From Sinimarinibacterium flocculans (lineage in GTDB: Bacteria > Pseudomonadota > Gammaproteobacteria > Nevskiales > Nevskiaceae), in assembly GCF_003201205.1 (NCBI RefSeq), contig NZ_QICN01000003.1, positions 434,001 to 498,000 of the forward strand: a DNA stretch of 64,000 nt, read 5' to 3'. Made by a program: the position numbers and the translations under genes. Below the pieces are notes generated by a model. It was not told where the DNA came from and made no database searches. It saw only the letters and a program-made list of their open reading frames with translations. Below are positions 41,852 to 50,752 of the stretch, one piece after another. Each line of letters begins with the position of its first letter. Positions within the stretch are counted from its first letter, which is position 1.

Positions 41852-43945
41852 ATGACTTCACGCCTTTTCACCGGCCGCTGCCTGAGCGCGCTGCTCGCGC
41901 TCGGCCTGTCGGGCATTGCGGCGGCGGCCCCGGTGCGCACTGCCGAGGTCGAAGCCGAGCTGCATGCGCAGCACACGGCCCTGCGCGTCGGCGACAACCT
42001 CGTCGGCCTGCGCCTGCGGCCCGAGCCGGGCTGGCACGTCTACTGGCGCAATCCGGGCGACTCCGGCATCCCCACCAAGCTCGAATGGACCCTGCCGGAC
42101 GGCGTGCAGGCCGGCGAGATCCAGTGGCCCTACCCGCACCCGGAGTCGCTCGGCGAGCTGACCAACTACGGCTATGCGGAAGAAACCCTGCATCCGGTCA
42201 CGATCCGTATCGACGAAGGCGTCGATGCGGCGACGATGACGCTGCAGTCCGAGGCGAGCTGGCTGGCGTGCAAGGACATCTGCGTGCCCGGCTCGGCGGC
42301 GCTCGAGCTGACGCTGCCGCTGACCGGCGACGCCCTGCAGCCGAACCCCGACTGGGCGCACCTGTTCGACAAGGCCCTGCGCGAGCTGCCGCGGCCGGCA
42401 CCCGGATGGCCGGCGCGTTTCGCCGTCGACGCGCAGGACGTCTCGGTGGAGATCGAAGGCCCCGCACGCGAGGCCGCGCCCCGGTCGATCGCGTTCTTTC
42501 CCTACGCCAACGACCTGGTCAACCACGCGGCGCCGCAGCGGATCGCGGCATCACCCGGCAGGGTCCGCCTGAGCCAGACGACCAGTCCGTACTTCGTCGA
42601 TGCGCCCGCCCGCGTCGACGGCGTGCTCGTCATCGAGAACGACGACGGCACCATGGCCTACGAAATCAGCGCCGAACCCGGCAGCGTCGCCGTCGTCCCG
42701 GGTGGGGCGCCGCTGCCCGCCGTCGATGCCGCGCCGCGTAGCGCAGGCAGCGATGCCGGTGCGCCGCCGCCGGCGCTGGTGCTGGTCCTGCTGTTTGCGC
42801 TGCTCGGCGGGCTGATTCTCAACCTGATGCCCTGCGTGTTCCCGGTGCTGTCGCTCAAGGCGATCTCGCTGATGAAGTCCGGCGCCGACGACCACGGCGA
42901 ACGCCGGCGCCAGACCTGGGCCTACACCGCCGGCGTGATCGCTTCCTGCGTGCTCGTGGCCGCGGCGATGATCGGGCTGCGCGGCGCGGGCGAGGCCGTC
43001 GGCTGGGGCTTCCAGCTGCAGTCGCCGGTCTTCGTCGCACTGATGGCCTACGTGCTGTTCGCGCTCGGCCTGTCGCTCTCCGGCGCCGCGCAGTTCGGTG
43101 TCGGCCTGATGAATCTCGGCGGCGGGCTGGCGCAGAAACCGGGACTCTCGGGCGCGTTCTTCACCGGTGTGCTGGCCGTCGTCGTCGCCAGCCCGTGCAC
43201 GGCACCGTTCATGGGCACGGCGCTCGGCTATGCGATGACGCAGCCGGCCTGGGTCGCCCTGCTGGTGTTCGCGACCCTGGGCCTGGGCCTGGCGCTACCC
43301 TTCCTGCTGCTCGGCTGGTTCCCGGCCCTGGCGCGCTGGCTGCCCCGGCCCGGCGCGTGGATGGAGACCTTCAAGCAGTTCATGGCCTTCCCGCTGTATC
43401 TGTCGGTGGTCTGGCTGCTGTGGGTGCTGGTGCGCCAGACCGATGCGCAGGCGCTGGCACGGGTACTCATGGGTCTGGTCGCGATCGCCTTCGCGCTGTG
43501 GCTGTGGCCGTCGCGCGGCGTGGTGGCGTCGAGCCTGAAGCTGGCATCGCTCGCCGGCGCGCTGGCGCTCGCGGCCGTGCCGGCGCAAAAGGGAACGCCG
43601 GCCGCGGTCGCGCAGGGGGCCGAGATCTGGTCGAGCGAGCGCGTCGCCGAGCTGCGCGCCGACGGCCGCACGGTCTTCGTCGACTTCACCGCGGACTGGT
43701 GCCTGAGCTGCAAGGTCAACGAGCGCGTCGCGCTCAAGTCGGACCGGGTGCAGCGCGCCTTCGCCGAGCACGACGTCGCCTTCCTGGTGGGCGACTGGAC
43801 CCGCGCCGATCCGCTGATCACCGAAGAACTGTCACGTTTCGGCCGCAACGGCGTGCCGCTCTATCTCGTATACCCGGACGGTGGAGACCCCGTGGTGCTG
43901 CCGCAGTTGCTCACACCCGAGATCGTCATCGCCGCCATCCGCTAA
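41852..43945 (+). CDS. ScsB/DsbD-like membrane thiol-disulfide exchanger
   Basis: A 697-residue protein. After a signal peptide, residues 30-270 match the ScsB-type N-terminal domain (GWHVYWRNPGDSG, WLACKDICVPGSA with a Cys pair). Eight membrane helices at about 308-575 carry the paired Cys of NLMPCVFPV and VVASPCTAPF. The C-terminal thioredoxin domain has WCLSC near residue 616. Electrons pass from cytoplasmic thioredoxin to periplasmic partners. The N-domain is nearer to ScsB, linked to copper tolerance, than to DsbD. The redoxin gene 70 bases downstream is a candidate partner. Confidence 0.9.
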   Translation: MTSRLFTGRCLSALLALGLSGIAAAAPVRTAEVEAELHAQHTALRVGDNLVGLRLRPEPGWHVYWRNPGDSGIPTKLEWTLPDGVQAGEIQWPYPHPESLGELTNYGYAEETLHPVTIRIDEGVDAATMTLQSEASWLACKDICVPGSAALELTLPLTGDALQPNPDWAHLFDKALRELPRPAPGWPARFAVDAQDVSVEIEGPAREAAPRSIAFFPYANDLVNHAAPQRIAASPGRVRLSQTTSPYFVDAPARVDGVLVIENDDGTMAYEISAEPGSVAVVPGGAPLPAVDAAPRSAGSDAGAPPPALVLVLLFALLGGLILNLMPCVFPVLSLKAISLMKSGADDHGERRRQTWAYTAGVIASCVLVAAAMIGLRGAGEAVGWGFQLQSPVFVALMAYVLFALGLSLSGAAQFGVGLMNLGGGLAQKPGLSGAFFTGVLAVVVASPCTAPFMGTALGYAMTQPAWVALLVFATLGLGLALPFLLLGWFPALARWLPRPGAWMETFKQFMAFPLYLSVVWLLWVLVRQTDAQALARVLMGLVAIAFALWLWPSRGVVASSLKLASLAGALALAAVPAQKGTPAAVAQGAEIWSSERVAELRADGRTVFVDFTADWCLSCKVNERVALKSDRVQRAFAEHDVAFLVGDWTRADPLITEELSRFGRNGVPLYLVYPDGGDPVVLPQLLTPEIVIAAIR

Positions 43946-44015
43946 CCCGCCTTCCCGGGAGCCGCGACAGGGATGTCGTGATCCCGCCCCCGGAGGGCCC
44001 TGCAAGGAGTTGATC

Positions 44016-44612
44016 ATGCGTCTGACTTCCGCCCTCGCCGTTGCCGCGGCCCTCGCCACCGGCGCAGCCGCAGCCGCCCCCACCGTCGGCAAGCCGGCTC
44101 CGGGCTTCACCGCCACCGACAGCAAGGGCGCGACCGTCGCCCTGTCGGACTTCAAGGGCCGGTTCGTCGTCCTGGAATGGACCAACGACGGCTGCCCCTT
44201 CGTGCAGAAGCACTACAAGGGGAACATGCAGGCGCTGCAGCAGCAGGCGCGCGACCAGGATGTCGCCTGGCTGTCGGTGATCTCTTCGGCGCCGGGCAAG
44301 CAGGGCCACGTCAGCGGCGCGCAGGCCGATGCGCTGAGCGAGAGCCGCGGGGCCGTGCCGACGCACGTGCTGCTCGACGAGAGCGGCGACGTCGGCCGTC
44401 TCTACGAGGCCAAGACCACGCCGCACATGTTCATCGTCGATCCCGAGGGTACGCTGGTGTACGCGGGTGGCATCGACAGCATCCCGTCGGCCGATCCCGA
44501 CGACATCGACAAGGCCACGCCGTACGTGGAGCTGGCACTCGCGCAGGCGATCGCCGGCGAGCCGATCGAGCACGCCGTGACGCGGCCGTACGGTTGCTCG
44601 GTAAAATACTGA
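44016..44612 (+). CDS. Periplasmic thioredoxin-fold redoxin
   Basis: A 198-residue protein with a signal peptide and an AhpC/TSA-like fold. The peroxidatic-type Cys is in EWTNDGCPFVQKHYKGNM, and the C-terminus ends in PYGCSVKY, the tail of the thioredoxin-family group that uses these two Cys. The ATG at 44016 has AAGGAG upstream. It may be reduced by the ScsB/DsbD-like protein encoded just upstream (inference). Confidence 0.88.
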   Translation: MRLTSALAVAAALATGAAAAAPTVGKPAPGFTATDSKGATVALSDFKGRFVVLEWTNDGCPFVQKHYKGNMQALQQQARDQDVAWLSVISSAPGKQGHVSGAQADALSESRGAVPTHVLLDESGDVGRLYEAKTTPHMFIVDPEGTLVYAGGIDSIPSADPDDIDKATPYVELALAQAIAGEPIEHAVTRPYGCSVKY

Positions 44613-44670
44613 GCAGCCGCGCCGCACCCGCCGCAAGCGGGGCGCGGCGCCCTATCCAGAGGAGATCGAG

Positions 44671-45612
44671 ATGCCCGGTGGTCTGAGGGGATTCGTGCGT
44701 CCGGCGCTGGCGGCGCTGGTTGCACTGTGCGCGTTGCCCGCGTCGGCGCTGTCGTTCCTGCCCTGGGAGAACGTGCGCATCACCTACGACACGTTCACCT
44801 ACTCCGGTGACGGCGTCACCCGCAGCGTCGGCGTGATGCAGCCGCAGGACCGGGGCTCGCGCACACCCGCCATCGTCGTGCTGCACTTCAACCTCGGCAG
44901 CGCGTCGAGCATGGCCAACCTCACCGAGATCGGCGAGCTGGCGCGCGACGAGGGCGTGGTGATCCTGCTGCCGATCGCCGACGACGCCACCTGGGCCCAC
45001 AATCCCAACGAGATCGGCGCGTCGGACGACGCCGGCTTTCTCGCCGCGATGATCGACGAATACGTCGCGCGATACGACCTCGATCCCGCGCGCATCTACA
45101 TGACCGGCTATTCGCAGGGCGGCAACATGACCGTGCGCATGGCCTGCGAGTATCCGGGCAAGATCGCCGCCGGCGCCTCGGTGGCGGCGACGATGCGCAA
45201 GTCGCTGGCGCGGCAGTGCGCGCCGGCGGTGCCGACACCGATGGCCTTCTTCCACGGCACCGAGGACGAGCAGGTGCCGTACGGCCCCGGCGTTCCGTCG
45301 CTGCTCCGCGATCTGCTCGGCGTCGGTGCCCTCGGCGCCCAGGACGCCGCCGCGTTCTGGGCCGAGGTCAACGGCTGCGAGGCCAACGCCACGCGCACGA
45401 CGCTGCCCGCACCTGTCGACGACGGCACGCAGATCCAGCTCGACAGCTACGACAACTGCCCGGACAACGGCGGCGCCGCGCTCTACACGATCGTCGGCGG
45501 CGGCCACACCTGGCCGGGTGTTCTCGACTTCGTGCCGGTGGCCGGCATCACCACCCAGAACCTGCGCGCGAACCGCGCGATGTGGGACTTCTTCAAGAGG
45601 TTTTCGCGATGA
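44671..45612 (+). CDS. Secreted LpqC/PHB depolymerase-type esterase
   Basis: A 313-residue exported alpha/beta hydrolase. The nucleophile is in MTGYSQGGNM, the acid in FFHGTEDEQVPY and the His in GGGHTWPG, the arrangement of feruloyl esterase and polyhydroxybutyrate depolymerase-like enzymes. GAGGAGATCGAG precedes the start. The next gene overlaps its stop as ATGA. Substrate unknown. Confidence 0.85.
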   Translation: MPGGLRGFVRPALAALVALCALPASALSFLPWENVRITYDTFTYSGDGVTRSVGVMQPQDRGSRTPAIVVLHFNLGSASSMANLTEIGELARDEGVVILLPIADDATWAHNPNEIGASDDAGFLAAMIDEYVARYDLDPARIYMTGYSQGGNMTVRMACEYPGKIAAGASVAATMRKSLARQCAPAVPTPMAFFHGTEDEQVPYGPGVPSLLRDLLGVGALGAQDAAAFWAEVNGCEANATRTTLPAPVDDGTQIQLDSYDNCPDNGGAALYTIVGGGHTWPGVLDFVPVAGITTQNLRANRAMWDFFKRFSR

Positions 45613-46853
45613 TCCGCGCCGACATCGACCTGCGCCGCGGCGCCGCCGTCCTGCTCGTGCTGCTGGCCGCGGGCTGCGGTTCGAGCAACGAACCCGGGAC
45701 CGGCGACTCCGCCGCGATCAACACGACGACCGCCCTCGACCAGCAGCGTCCGGTGGTCGCCGCCAACGGTGACGGCCGCGGTGTCGTCGTCTGGGAAAGC
45801 TTCGGCCAGGACGGCAGCCATTTCGGCATCTTCGCGCGCCGCATCGTCGACGGCGTGCCGGAAGGGCCCGAGTTCCAGGTCAACAGCTACACCGTCAGCC
45901 GGCAGAGCTTTCCCGCCGTGGGCATGGACGCCGAAGGCAATTTCGTCGTCGCCTGGCGCAGCTCGCTGCAGGGCAGCCCCGGCGGCACGATCTTCGCGCA
46001 GCGCTTCGCCGCCGACGGTACGCGCCTGGGCGAGGAATTCCGCGTCGGCCCGGACGATTCGATTCGCGACTCGCAGTCCGAGCCGCAGGTCGCGATGGGG
46101 GCCGACGGCAACTTCGTGATCGCATGGAGCAACCGCGAGGTCGGCGCGCTCGCCGAGGAGCTGGGCCAGAACCAGCTCGAGGACCGCTGGATCGAGGCGC
46201 GCGTGTACAGCGCCGACGGCACGCCGCGCACCGCACCGACGCGCACGACGGTGCAGGCCACCGACCAGTACCCGCGCGCGCCGCGCGTGGCGATGGACGC
46301 GCAGGGCAACTTCGTGCTGGTCTGGGCCACGGCCTCGGCCGGCACGGTGCTGCGCGCGCAGCACTTCGGCCCCGACCTGCTGCCGCTGTCGGAGCCTTAC
46401 GACGTCAATGCGGTCGCCGACGGCATCGACGCGGATCTCGCCAGCGTGGCGATGGCGCCGACCGGCGAGTTCGTGATCGCCTGGGAGGCCTACACCTTCG
46501 GCAACGTGCCGCTCGGCATCTTCGTGCGCCGCTACGACGGTCCGTCCAGCCCGCTGGGACCGGCCGCGGTCGTGCTGCCGCCATCGTCCGGACTGGTGGA
46601 GCGCAACTCGATCGACCTGTCGCCCGCCGGCGACCTGCTGCTCGCGGCGCATGCCGCGGACCGGGTGCGCTTCGCCGTGCAGCATGCCGACGGCGGCATC
46701 TTCGGGCCGCTGCTGGTGAGCAGCAGCGCCTACGCTTCGCTGTTCCCGTCGGTGGCACGCAGCGGTGACGGCCGCGCGCTGATCGCCTGGCAGAGCCTGG
46801 GGCAGGATGGCGACGGCCGCGGCGTGCGCGCCCGCGAGCTGAGCTGGCGCTGA
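45609..46853 (+). CDS. Lipoprotein with propeller-type repeats
   Basis: A 414-residue lipoprotein (lipobox LLAAGCGSS). It carries at least six blades ending in G.FV.AW or G.ALIAW (GNFVVAWRS, GNFVIAWSN, GEFVIAWEA, GRALIAWQS), similar to the blades of the Calx-beta protein at 19965. It is coupled to the esterase gene by an ATGA overlap. A surface-exposed binding role is likely. Confidence 0.8.
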   Translation: MIRADIDLRRGAAVLLVLLAAGCGSSNEPGTGDSAAINTTTALDQQRPVVAANGDGRGVVVWESFGQDGSHFGIFARRIVDGVPEGPEFQVNSYTVSRQSFPAVGMDAEGNFVVAWRSSLQGSPGGTIFAQRFAADGTRLGEEFRVGPDDSIRDSQSEPQVAMGADGNFVIAWSNREVGALAEELGQNQLEDRWIEARVYSADGTPRTAPTRTTVQATDQYPRAPRVAMDAQGNFVLVWATASAGTVLRAQHFGPDLLPLSEPYDVNAVADGIDADLASVAMAPTGEFVIAWEAYTFGNVPLGIFVRRYDGPSSPLGPAAVVLPPSSGLVERNSIDLSPAGDLLLAAHAADRVRFAVQHADGGIFGPLLVSSSAYASLFPSVARSGDGRALIAWQSLGQDGDGRGVRARELSWR

Positions 46854-46875
46854 CCCTGCGGGCGCCGCACGGCGC

Positions 46876-48258
46876 TCAGGCCGGCACGGTGCCGGCCGTG
46901 CGGCGCGTGCCGAGCGGCGACAGCAGCGCGTAGGCGGCGAAGGCCGCTGCCAGCGACATCAGGTAGGGATAGTCGGCCGCGCCGACCCAGGCGGCGCCGA
47001 CATAGGTCAGCAGGCCGGCAAGCAGTGCCGCGTACGCCGCCGGTGCGGCGCCGAACCGCGGCGCCCACAGGGCCGCCAGCAGCGTCACGAGGATGCCGGC
47101 CGATCCCAGGCTCGATGCCGTGACGACGAGGTCGTAGACGCTGTCGCTCGCCAGCGCCAGCACATAGGCGGTCAGCCCGAACAGGATCACCGCGATGCGG
47201 TTCACGCGCAGCCGCGCCGCCTCGTCGAGCCGGGGGCGCAGCGGCAGCACGAGGTTGTGGGCGGCCAGCGAGCCCGACACCAGCAGCGCCGAGTCGACGG
47301 TCGACAGGATCGCCGAGACCAGCGCACCGACGAACATGGCGTAGAGCACGGTGGGCAACTGCGTCTGCGCCACCTGCATCAGGACCTGGTCCGGCTCGTC
47401 GAGTTCGCCCACGTAGTGCACGCCGACCAGCCCGACGCCGACCGGAATCAGCCCGACCAGCAGGTACAGCAGACCGGCGCCGGCGGTCGCGCGCCGCGCG
47501 AGTTGCGGCGAGCGGATCGACAGCATGCGCGCGACCAGCTCCTGGGCGACGATGGAACCGCAGATGGGCACGGCGAAGGTCTCGAGGGTGACCAGCCACG
47601 ACGCCTGCCCGTCGACGAAGCTCAGGCGCTCGGGCGGCAGCGCCGCCAGCTGCTTGGCACCGCCGGACTGCCAGACGAGCATGCCGACGAGGATCACGCC
47701 GGCGATCAGCACCAGTCCCTGGACCAGATCACTCATCGCGTCGGCCCACATGCCGCCGGTCGCCGTGTAGACGATGACGACGACCGCCGCGAGGGTCACG
47801 GCGACGCCGACGCCGAGATCGGACGAGGCCGCGAGCACCTGGCCGAAGGCACGGATCTGCGCCGCCGCCCACAGCAGCGAGGTCGGGATCATGATGACCG
47901 CGGCGCATCGCTCGACCCCCGGGCCGAAGCGCTGGCGGAACAGGTCGGCGAGCGTGACGATGCCGCGCCGCCACAGGGGTACGGCGAACACCAGCCCCAT
48001 GACGACGATGCCGAGCGCGTAACCGAAGGGATCGGCGTTCACGCCCGACAGGCCGGACACGTGCGCCTGCCCCGCGGCGCCGATGCAGGTCTCGGCGCCG
48101 AACCAGGTCGCGAAGACCGTGAAGACGCCCAGCCACGGCCCGAGCCGGCGGCCGGCAAGCAGGTAGTCGACCTCGTTGCGCACGCGGCGCGCGGCCCACG
48201 CGGCGAAGGCGAGCTGCAGGGCGATGTAGGCGAGGATGAAGCCGAGGATCAGGGTCAC
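46876..48258 (-). CDS. Sodium:solute symporter (SSS family)
   Basis: A 460-residue protein with 12-13 helices. The family core is present as FATWFGAETCIGAAGQA, YTATGGMWADAMSDLVQG and ALVSAILSTVDSALLVSGSLAAHN, the last holding the Na+ site residues. The substrate (amino acid, sugar or vitamin) cannot be told. It stands alone, divergent from nothing nearby, with convergent neighbours. Confidence 0.93.
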   Translation of the reverse strand: MTLILGFILAYIALQLAFAAWAARRVRNEVDYLLAGRRLGPWLGVFTVFATWFGAETCIGAAGQAHVSGLSGVNADPFGYALGIVVMGLVFAVPLWRRGIVTLADLFRQRFGPGVERCAAVIMIPTSLLWAAAQIRAFGQVLAASSDLGVGVAVTLAAVVVIVYTATGGMWADAMSDLVQGLVLIAGVILVGMLVWQSGGAKQLAALPPERLSFVDGQASWLVTLETFAVPICGSIVAQELVARMLSIRSPQLARRATAGAGLLYLLVGLIPVGVGLVGVHYVGELDEPDQVLMQVAQTQLPTVLYAMFVGALVSAILSTVDSALLVSGSLAAHNLVLPLRPRLDEAARLRVNRIAVILFGLTAYVLALASDSVYDLVVTASSLGSAGILVTLLAALWAPRFGAAPAAYAALLAGLLTYVGAAWVGAADYPYLMSLAAAFAAYALLSPLGTRRTAGTVPA

Positions 48259-48303
48259 CGGCGGAGTATGCCGATCCTGCGCCGGGGAGACACCGCGGAA
48301 ACG

Positions 48304-49062
48304 CTAGCGCTCGGCGACGCCGGAGATATGCGCGACGGCGGCGAGGCTCATGCGCTGCAGCGCCGCTTCCAGCGGCGTGTTGCGGAACAGGCGCGCGAGG
48401 CCGGGGAGTTCGAGGATATCGCCGCCGATGTCGAAGTAGCCGCTCATGTCCGCCCCCAGGCGCCAGTAACGCCCCTCGACGGTCGCGGCGTCGAGCACCC
48501 GCGCACTGCGCGCGTCGACGACGCGCAGGTCGAGCGCGACGTATCCGCGCGCGGCGCGCAGGTGCAGCAGGCCGATGCCGTCATCGCCGAGCGGCACCGG
48601 CAGCGGCAGTGCGCCCCCGTCCAGCCCGGGGTCGATCGCGGTGATCGCGGCCAGCACCAGGACGTCCGCCCCTTCGAGCGTCGCCGGCGGCAGCGCCAGC
48701 TCGGCGGCTTCGGCGACGAAGGCCTGCTCGACCAGCACGGCATCGAGCGCCTCCCGCTCGAGGACGACGAAACGTCCCGAGGCGAACAGCTCGGTGATCA
48801 GCAGGTCGCGCACGCTGGCGAGCAGGGCCTGCGACGTCAGCGGCGTCTCCGCGGACCGCCGCGCGTTGAGCGCCGCAACGGCGGCGTCGACCGACTCGTC
48901 CTCGCCGCTGCGGTCGACCACGGCCGCGACGACGATGCGCGGTCTCGCGTCCGCGGCGAGCGACCGCACCGCGGCGATCGACTCGCCGTCGCCGCGGCTG
49001 AGCCGTGCCGACGGCGCGCACGCGGTCAGCACGGCCGCCGTCAGCAGCAGGGCGGCGCGCAC
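48304..49062 (-). CDS. CsgG-family lipoprotein (second of pair)
   Basis: A 252-residue lipoprotein (lipobox AVLTACAPS). Two segments, RIVVAAVVDRSG and LLITELFASGRFVVLEREAL, match the CsgG/FlgO-type fold; the C-terminus RNTPLEAALQRM is shared with the neighbour. It starts with GTG at 49062, 5 bases after the stop of the upstream paralogue, with GAGAAAC as a weak site. CsgG proteins form outer membrane pores or assembly factors, but no curli genes are here. Confidence 0.82.
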   Translation of the reverse strand: MRAALLLTAAVLTACAPSARLSRGDGESIAAVRSLAADARPRIVVAAVVDRSGEDESVDAAVAALNARRSAETPLTSQALLASVRDLLITELFASGRFVVLEREALDAVLVEQAFVAEAAELALPPATLEGADVLVLAAITAIDPGLDGGALPLPVPLGDDGIGLLHLRAARGYVALDLRVVDARSARVLDAATVEGRYWRLGADMSGYFDIGGDILELPGLARLFRNTPLEAALQRMSLAAVAHISGVAER

Positions 49063-49067
49063 GTTTC

Positions 49068-49715
49068 TCAGAGCTTGGTCTCGACGATGTGCGCGACCGC
49101 TGCGTCGATGCAGGCGCGCAGCGCCTGTTCCATCGGCGTATTGCGGTAGGCGCCCAGGCCGATCGGCAGGTCGCTGCGCGCGTAGGTGAAGCCGACGCCG
49201 GCATTGCGCGACGAGCCCTCGACGGTCGTTGCGTTGACGATGCGGCCGGTACGCGCATCGATCACGCGCAGGTTCACCGCCATGCACGCCGTCCGGGTCG
49301 ACGCCAGGATCACGGAGCCGCCCGCGCAGTCGCGTTCGAACTGCACGACCGATCCGCGCACCAGCAGTTCGGCACCCTCGATCTGCCCGGTCGCCGCGGC
49401 GGTCTGCGGATCGATGCGTCCGCTGGCGGCGAGGTCCTGCTCGGCAGTGACCTCGGCCAGGCGCGCGCGCTCCAGGACGATGAACCGGTCGGCATTGAAC
49501 AGCGCGGCCGTGAGCATGTCGGCGAGTCCTGCGCCGAGTTCGGCATCGCCGCGAAACTCGAATGCGCTCACCGCGACGCGCGGCCGGGCACCCTGCGCCG
49601 GCTCGGCGCGGGCCGCGCGGATGCCGGGCCCGTCACCGGACACGACACGCGCCGACGGCTGCATCGCGCAGCTCGCGAGCAGTGCGGCAGCCAACAGCAT
49701 CGGAAATCGATACAT
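49068..49715 (-). CDS. CsgG-family lipoprotein (first of pair)
   Basis: A 215-residue lipoprotein (lipobox LLASCAMQ) with the same scheme as the next gene: RVAVSAFEFRGD, MLTAALFNADRFIVLERARL, LLVRGSVVQFE, and the ending RNTPMEQALRACIDAAVAHI. The two are tandem paralogues. It lacks the export apparatus of curli. Pairs of CsgG-like lipoproteins of unknown function are found near envelope genes. Confidence 0.84.
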   Translation of the reverse strand: MYRFPMLLAAALLASCAMQPSARVVSGDGPGIRAARAEPAQGARPRVAVSAFEFRGDAELGAGLADMLTAALFNADRFIVLERARLAEVTAEQDLAASGRIDPQTAAATGQIEGAELLVRGSVVQFERDCAGGSVILASTRTACMAVNLRVIDARTGRIVNATTVEGSSRNAGVGFTYARSDLPIGLGAYRNTPMEQALRACIDAAVAHIVETKL

Positions 49716-49802
49716 GAAACGCTCCGGGCGGAAAGATGCGCTAAGTTAGCCCCTCCCCGTGCACGCCGATGCAACGGCCGTCACACTCTTTTCGCGTCCG
49801 AC

Positions 49803-50738
49803 ATGATCCGACTTGCCCTGCATGGCGGCGCCGGCGATCTCGCCCTCGACCGCACCGACACCCGCGAACAGCGCGCCGCGCTGCGCGACATCGCCCAGCA
49901 GGGACGGCAGTTGCTGCAGGACGGCGCATCGGCAGTCGAGGCGGTGGAGCATCTGGTTGTCCTGCTCGAGGAATGCCCGCTGTTCAACGCCGGAATCGGC
50001 GCCGTGCTCAATCGCGACGGCCAGCCGGAACTCGACGCGGCGATCATGTCCGGACTCGACCGTGCATGCGGCGCGGTGGCCGGCGTGATGCGCGCGAAAA
50101 GTCCGATACGGCTGGCCCGCGCGGTGATGGAACGCTCGCCGCACGTGATGTTCACCGGCACCGGCGCCGAGACGCTGAACCGCGAACTCGGCCTCGAGGA
50201 AGTCACGCCCGACCACTTCATCACCGAGATCCGCTTCCATCAGCTCAAGGAGGCGCACGCCCGCGGCGTGATCGTGCTCGATCATGACGACGCGTCGTTC
50301 GCGGCGCCCGATGCCGCGTTCGGCACGGTGGGCGCCGTCGTGCGCGATGCCGAGGGCCACCTGGCGGCGGCCACCAGCACCGGCGGACTGACCAACAAGC
50401 ATCCGGGCCGCGTCGGCGACACGCCGGTGATCGGCGCCGGCACCTTCGCCGACGACCGCAGCGCGGCCATCTCCTGCACCGGGACCGGCGAGGCCTTCAT
50501 CCGCAGCGGCTTCGGCTTCGAGGTGCATGCACGGATGACCTACTGCGGCTGGGATCTGGCGCGGGCCTGCGACGACGGGCTCGACGAGGTGCGGCGTCTC
50601 GGCGGGCGCGGCGGCTGCATCGCCATCGACCACGAAGGCCAGCTCGCGCTGCCGTTCAACTCCAGTGCGATGTTCCGCGCGTGGATGGGCGCCGACGGCA
50701 ACATCCACACGGCCGTGGGGCCACAGGACGCGGACTGA
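49803..50738 (+). CDS. Isoaspartyl peptidase / plant-type L-asparaginase
   Basis: A 311-residue Ntn hydrolase that self-cleaves before the catalytic Thr. The Thr is in AAFGTVGAVV (residue 175), and the conserved TSTGGLTNKHPGRVGDTPVIGAG and SCTGTGEAFIR segments follow. It begins MIRLALHGGAG, typical of the family. It degrades isoaspartyl dipeptides and asparagine. Subcellular place is the cytoplasm as there is no signal peptide. Confidence 0.93.
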   Translation: MIRLALHGGAGDLALDRTDTREQRAALRDIAQQGRQLLQDGASAVEAVEHLVVLLEECPLFNAGIGAVLNRDGQPELDAAIMSGLDRACGAVAGVMRAKSPIRLARAVMERSPHVMFTGTGAETLNRELGLEEVTPDHFITEIRFHQLKEAHARGVIVLDHDDASFAAPDAAFGTVGAVVRDAEGHLAAATSTGGLTNKHPGRVGDTPVIGAGTFADDRSAAISCTGTGEAFIRSGFGFEVHARMTYCGWDLARACDDGLDEVRRLGGRGGCIAIDHEGQLALPFNSSAMFRAWMGADGNIHTAVGPQDAD

Positions 50739-50752
50739 GCCGGTCGCGGCGT

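Noticed and set aside
44613-44670. GCGCCGC/GCGGCGC stem between the redoxin and esterase genes as a terminator
   Set aside because: It lacks a T-run and contains mismatches, so it was not listed as a feature.
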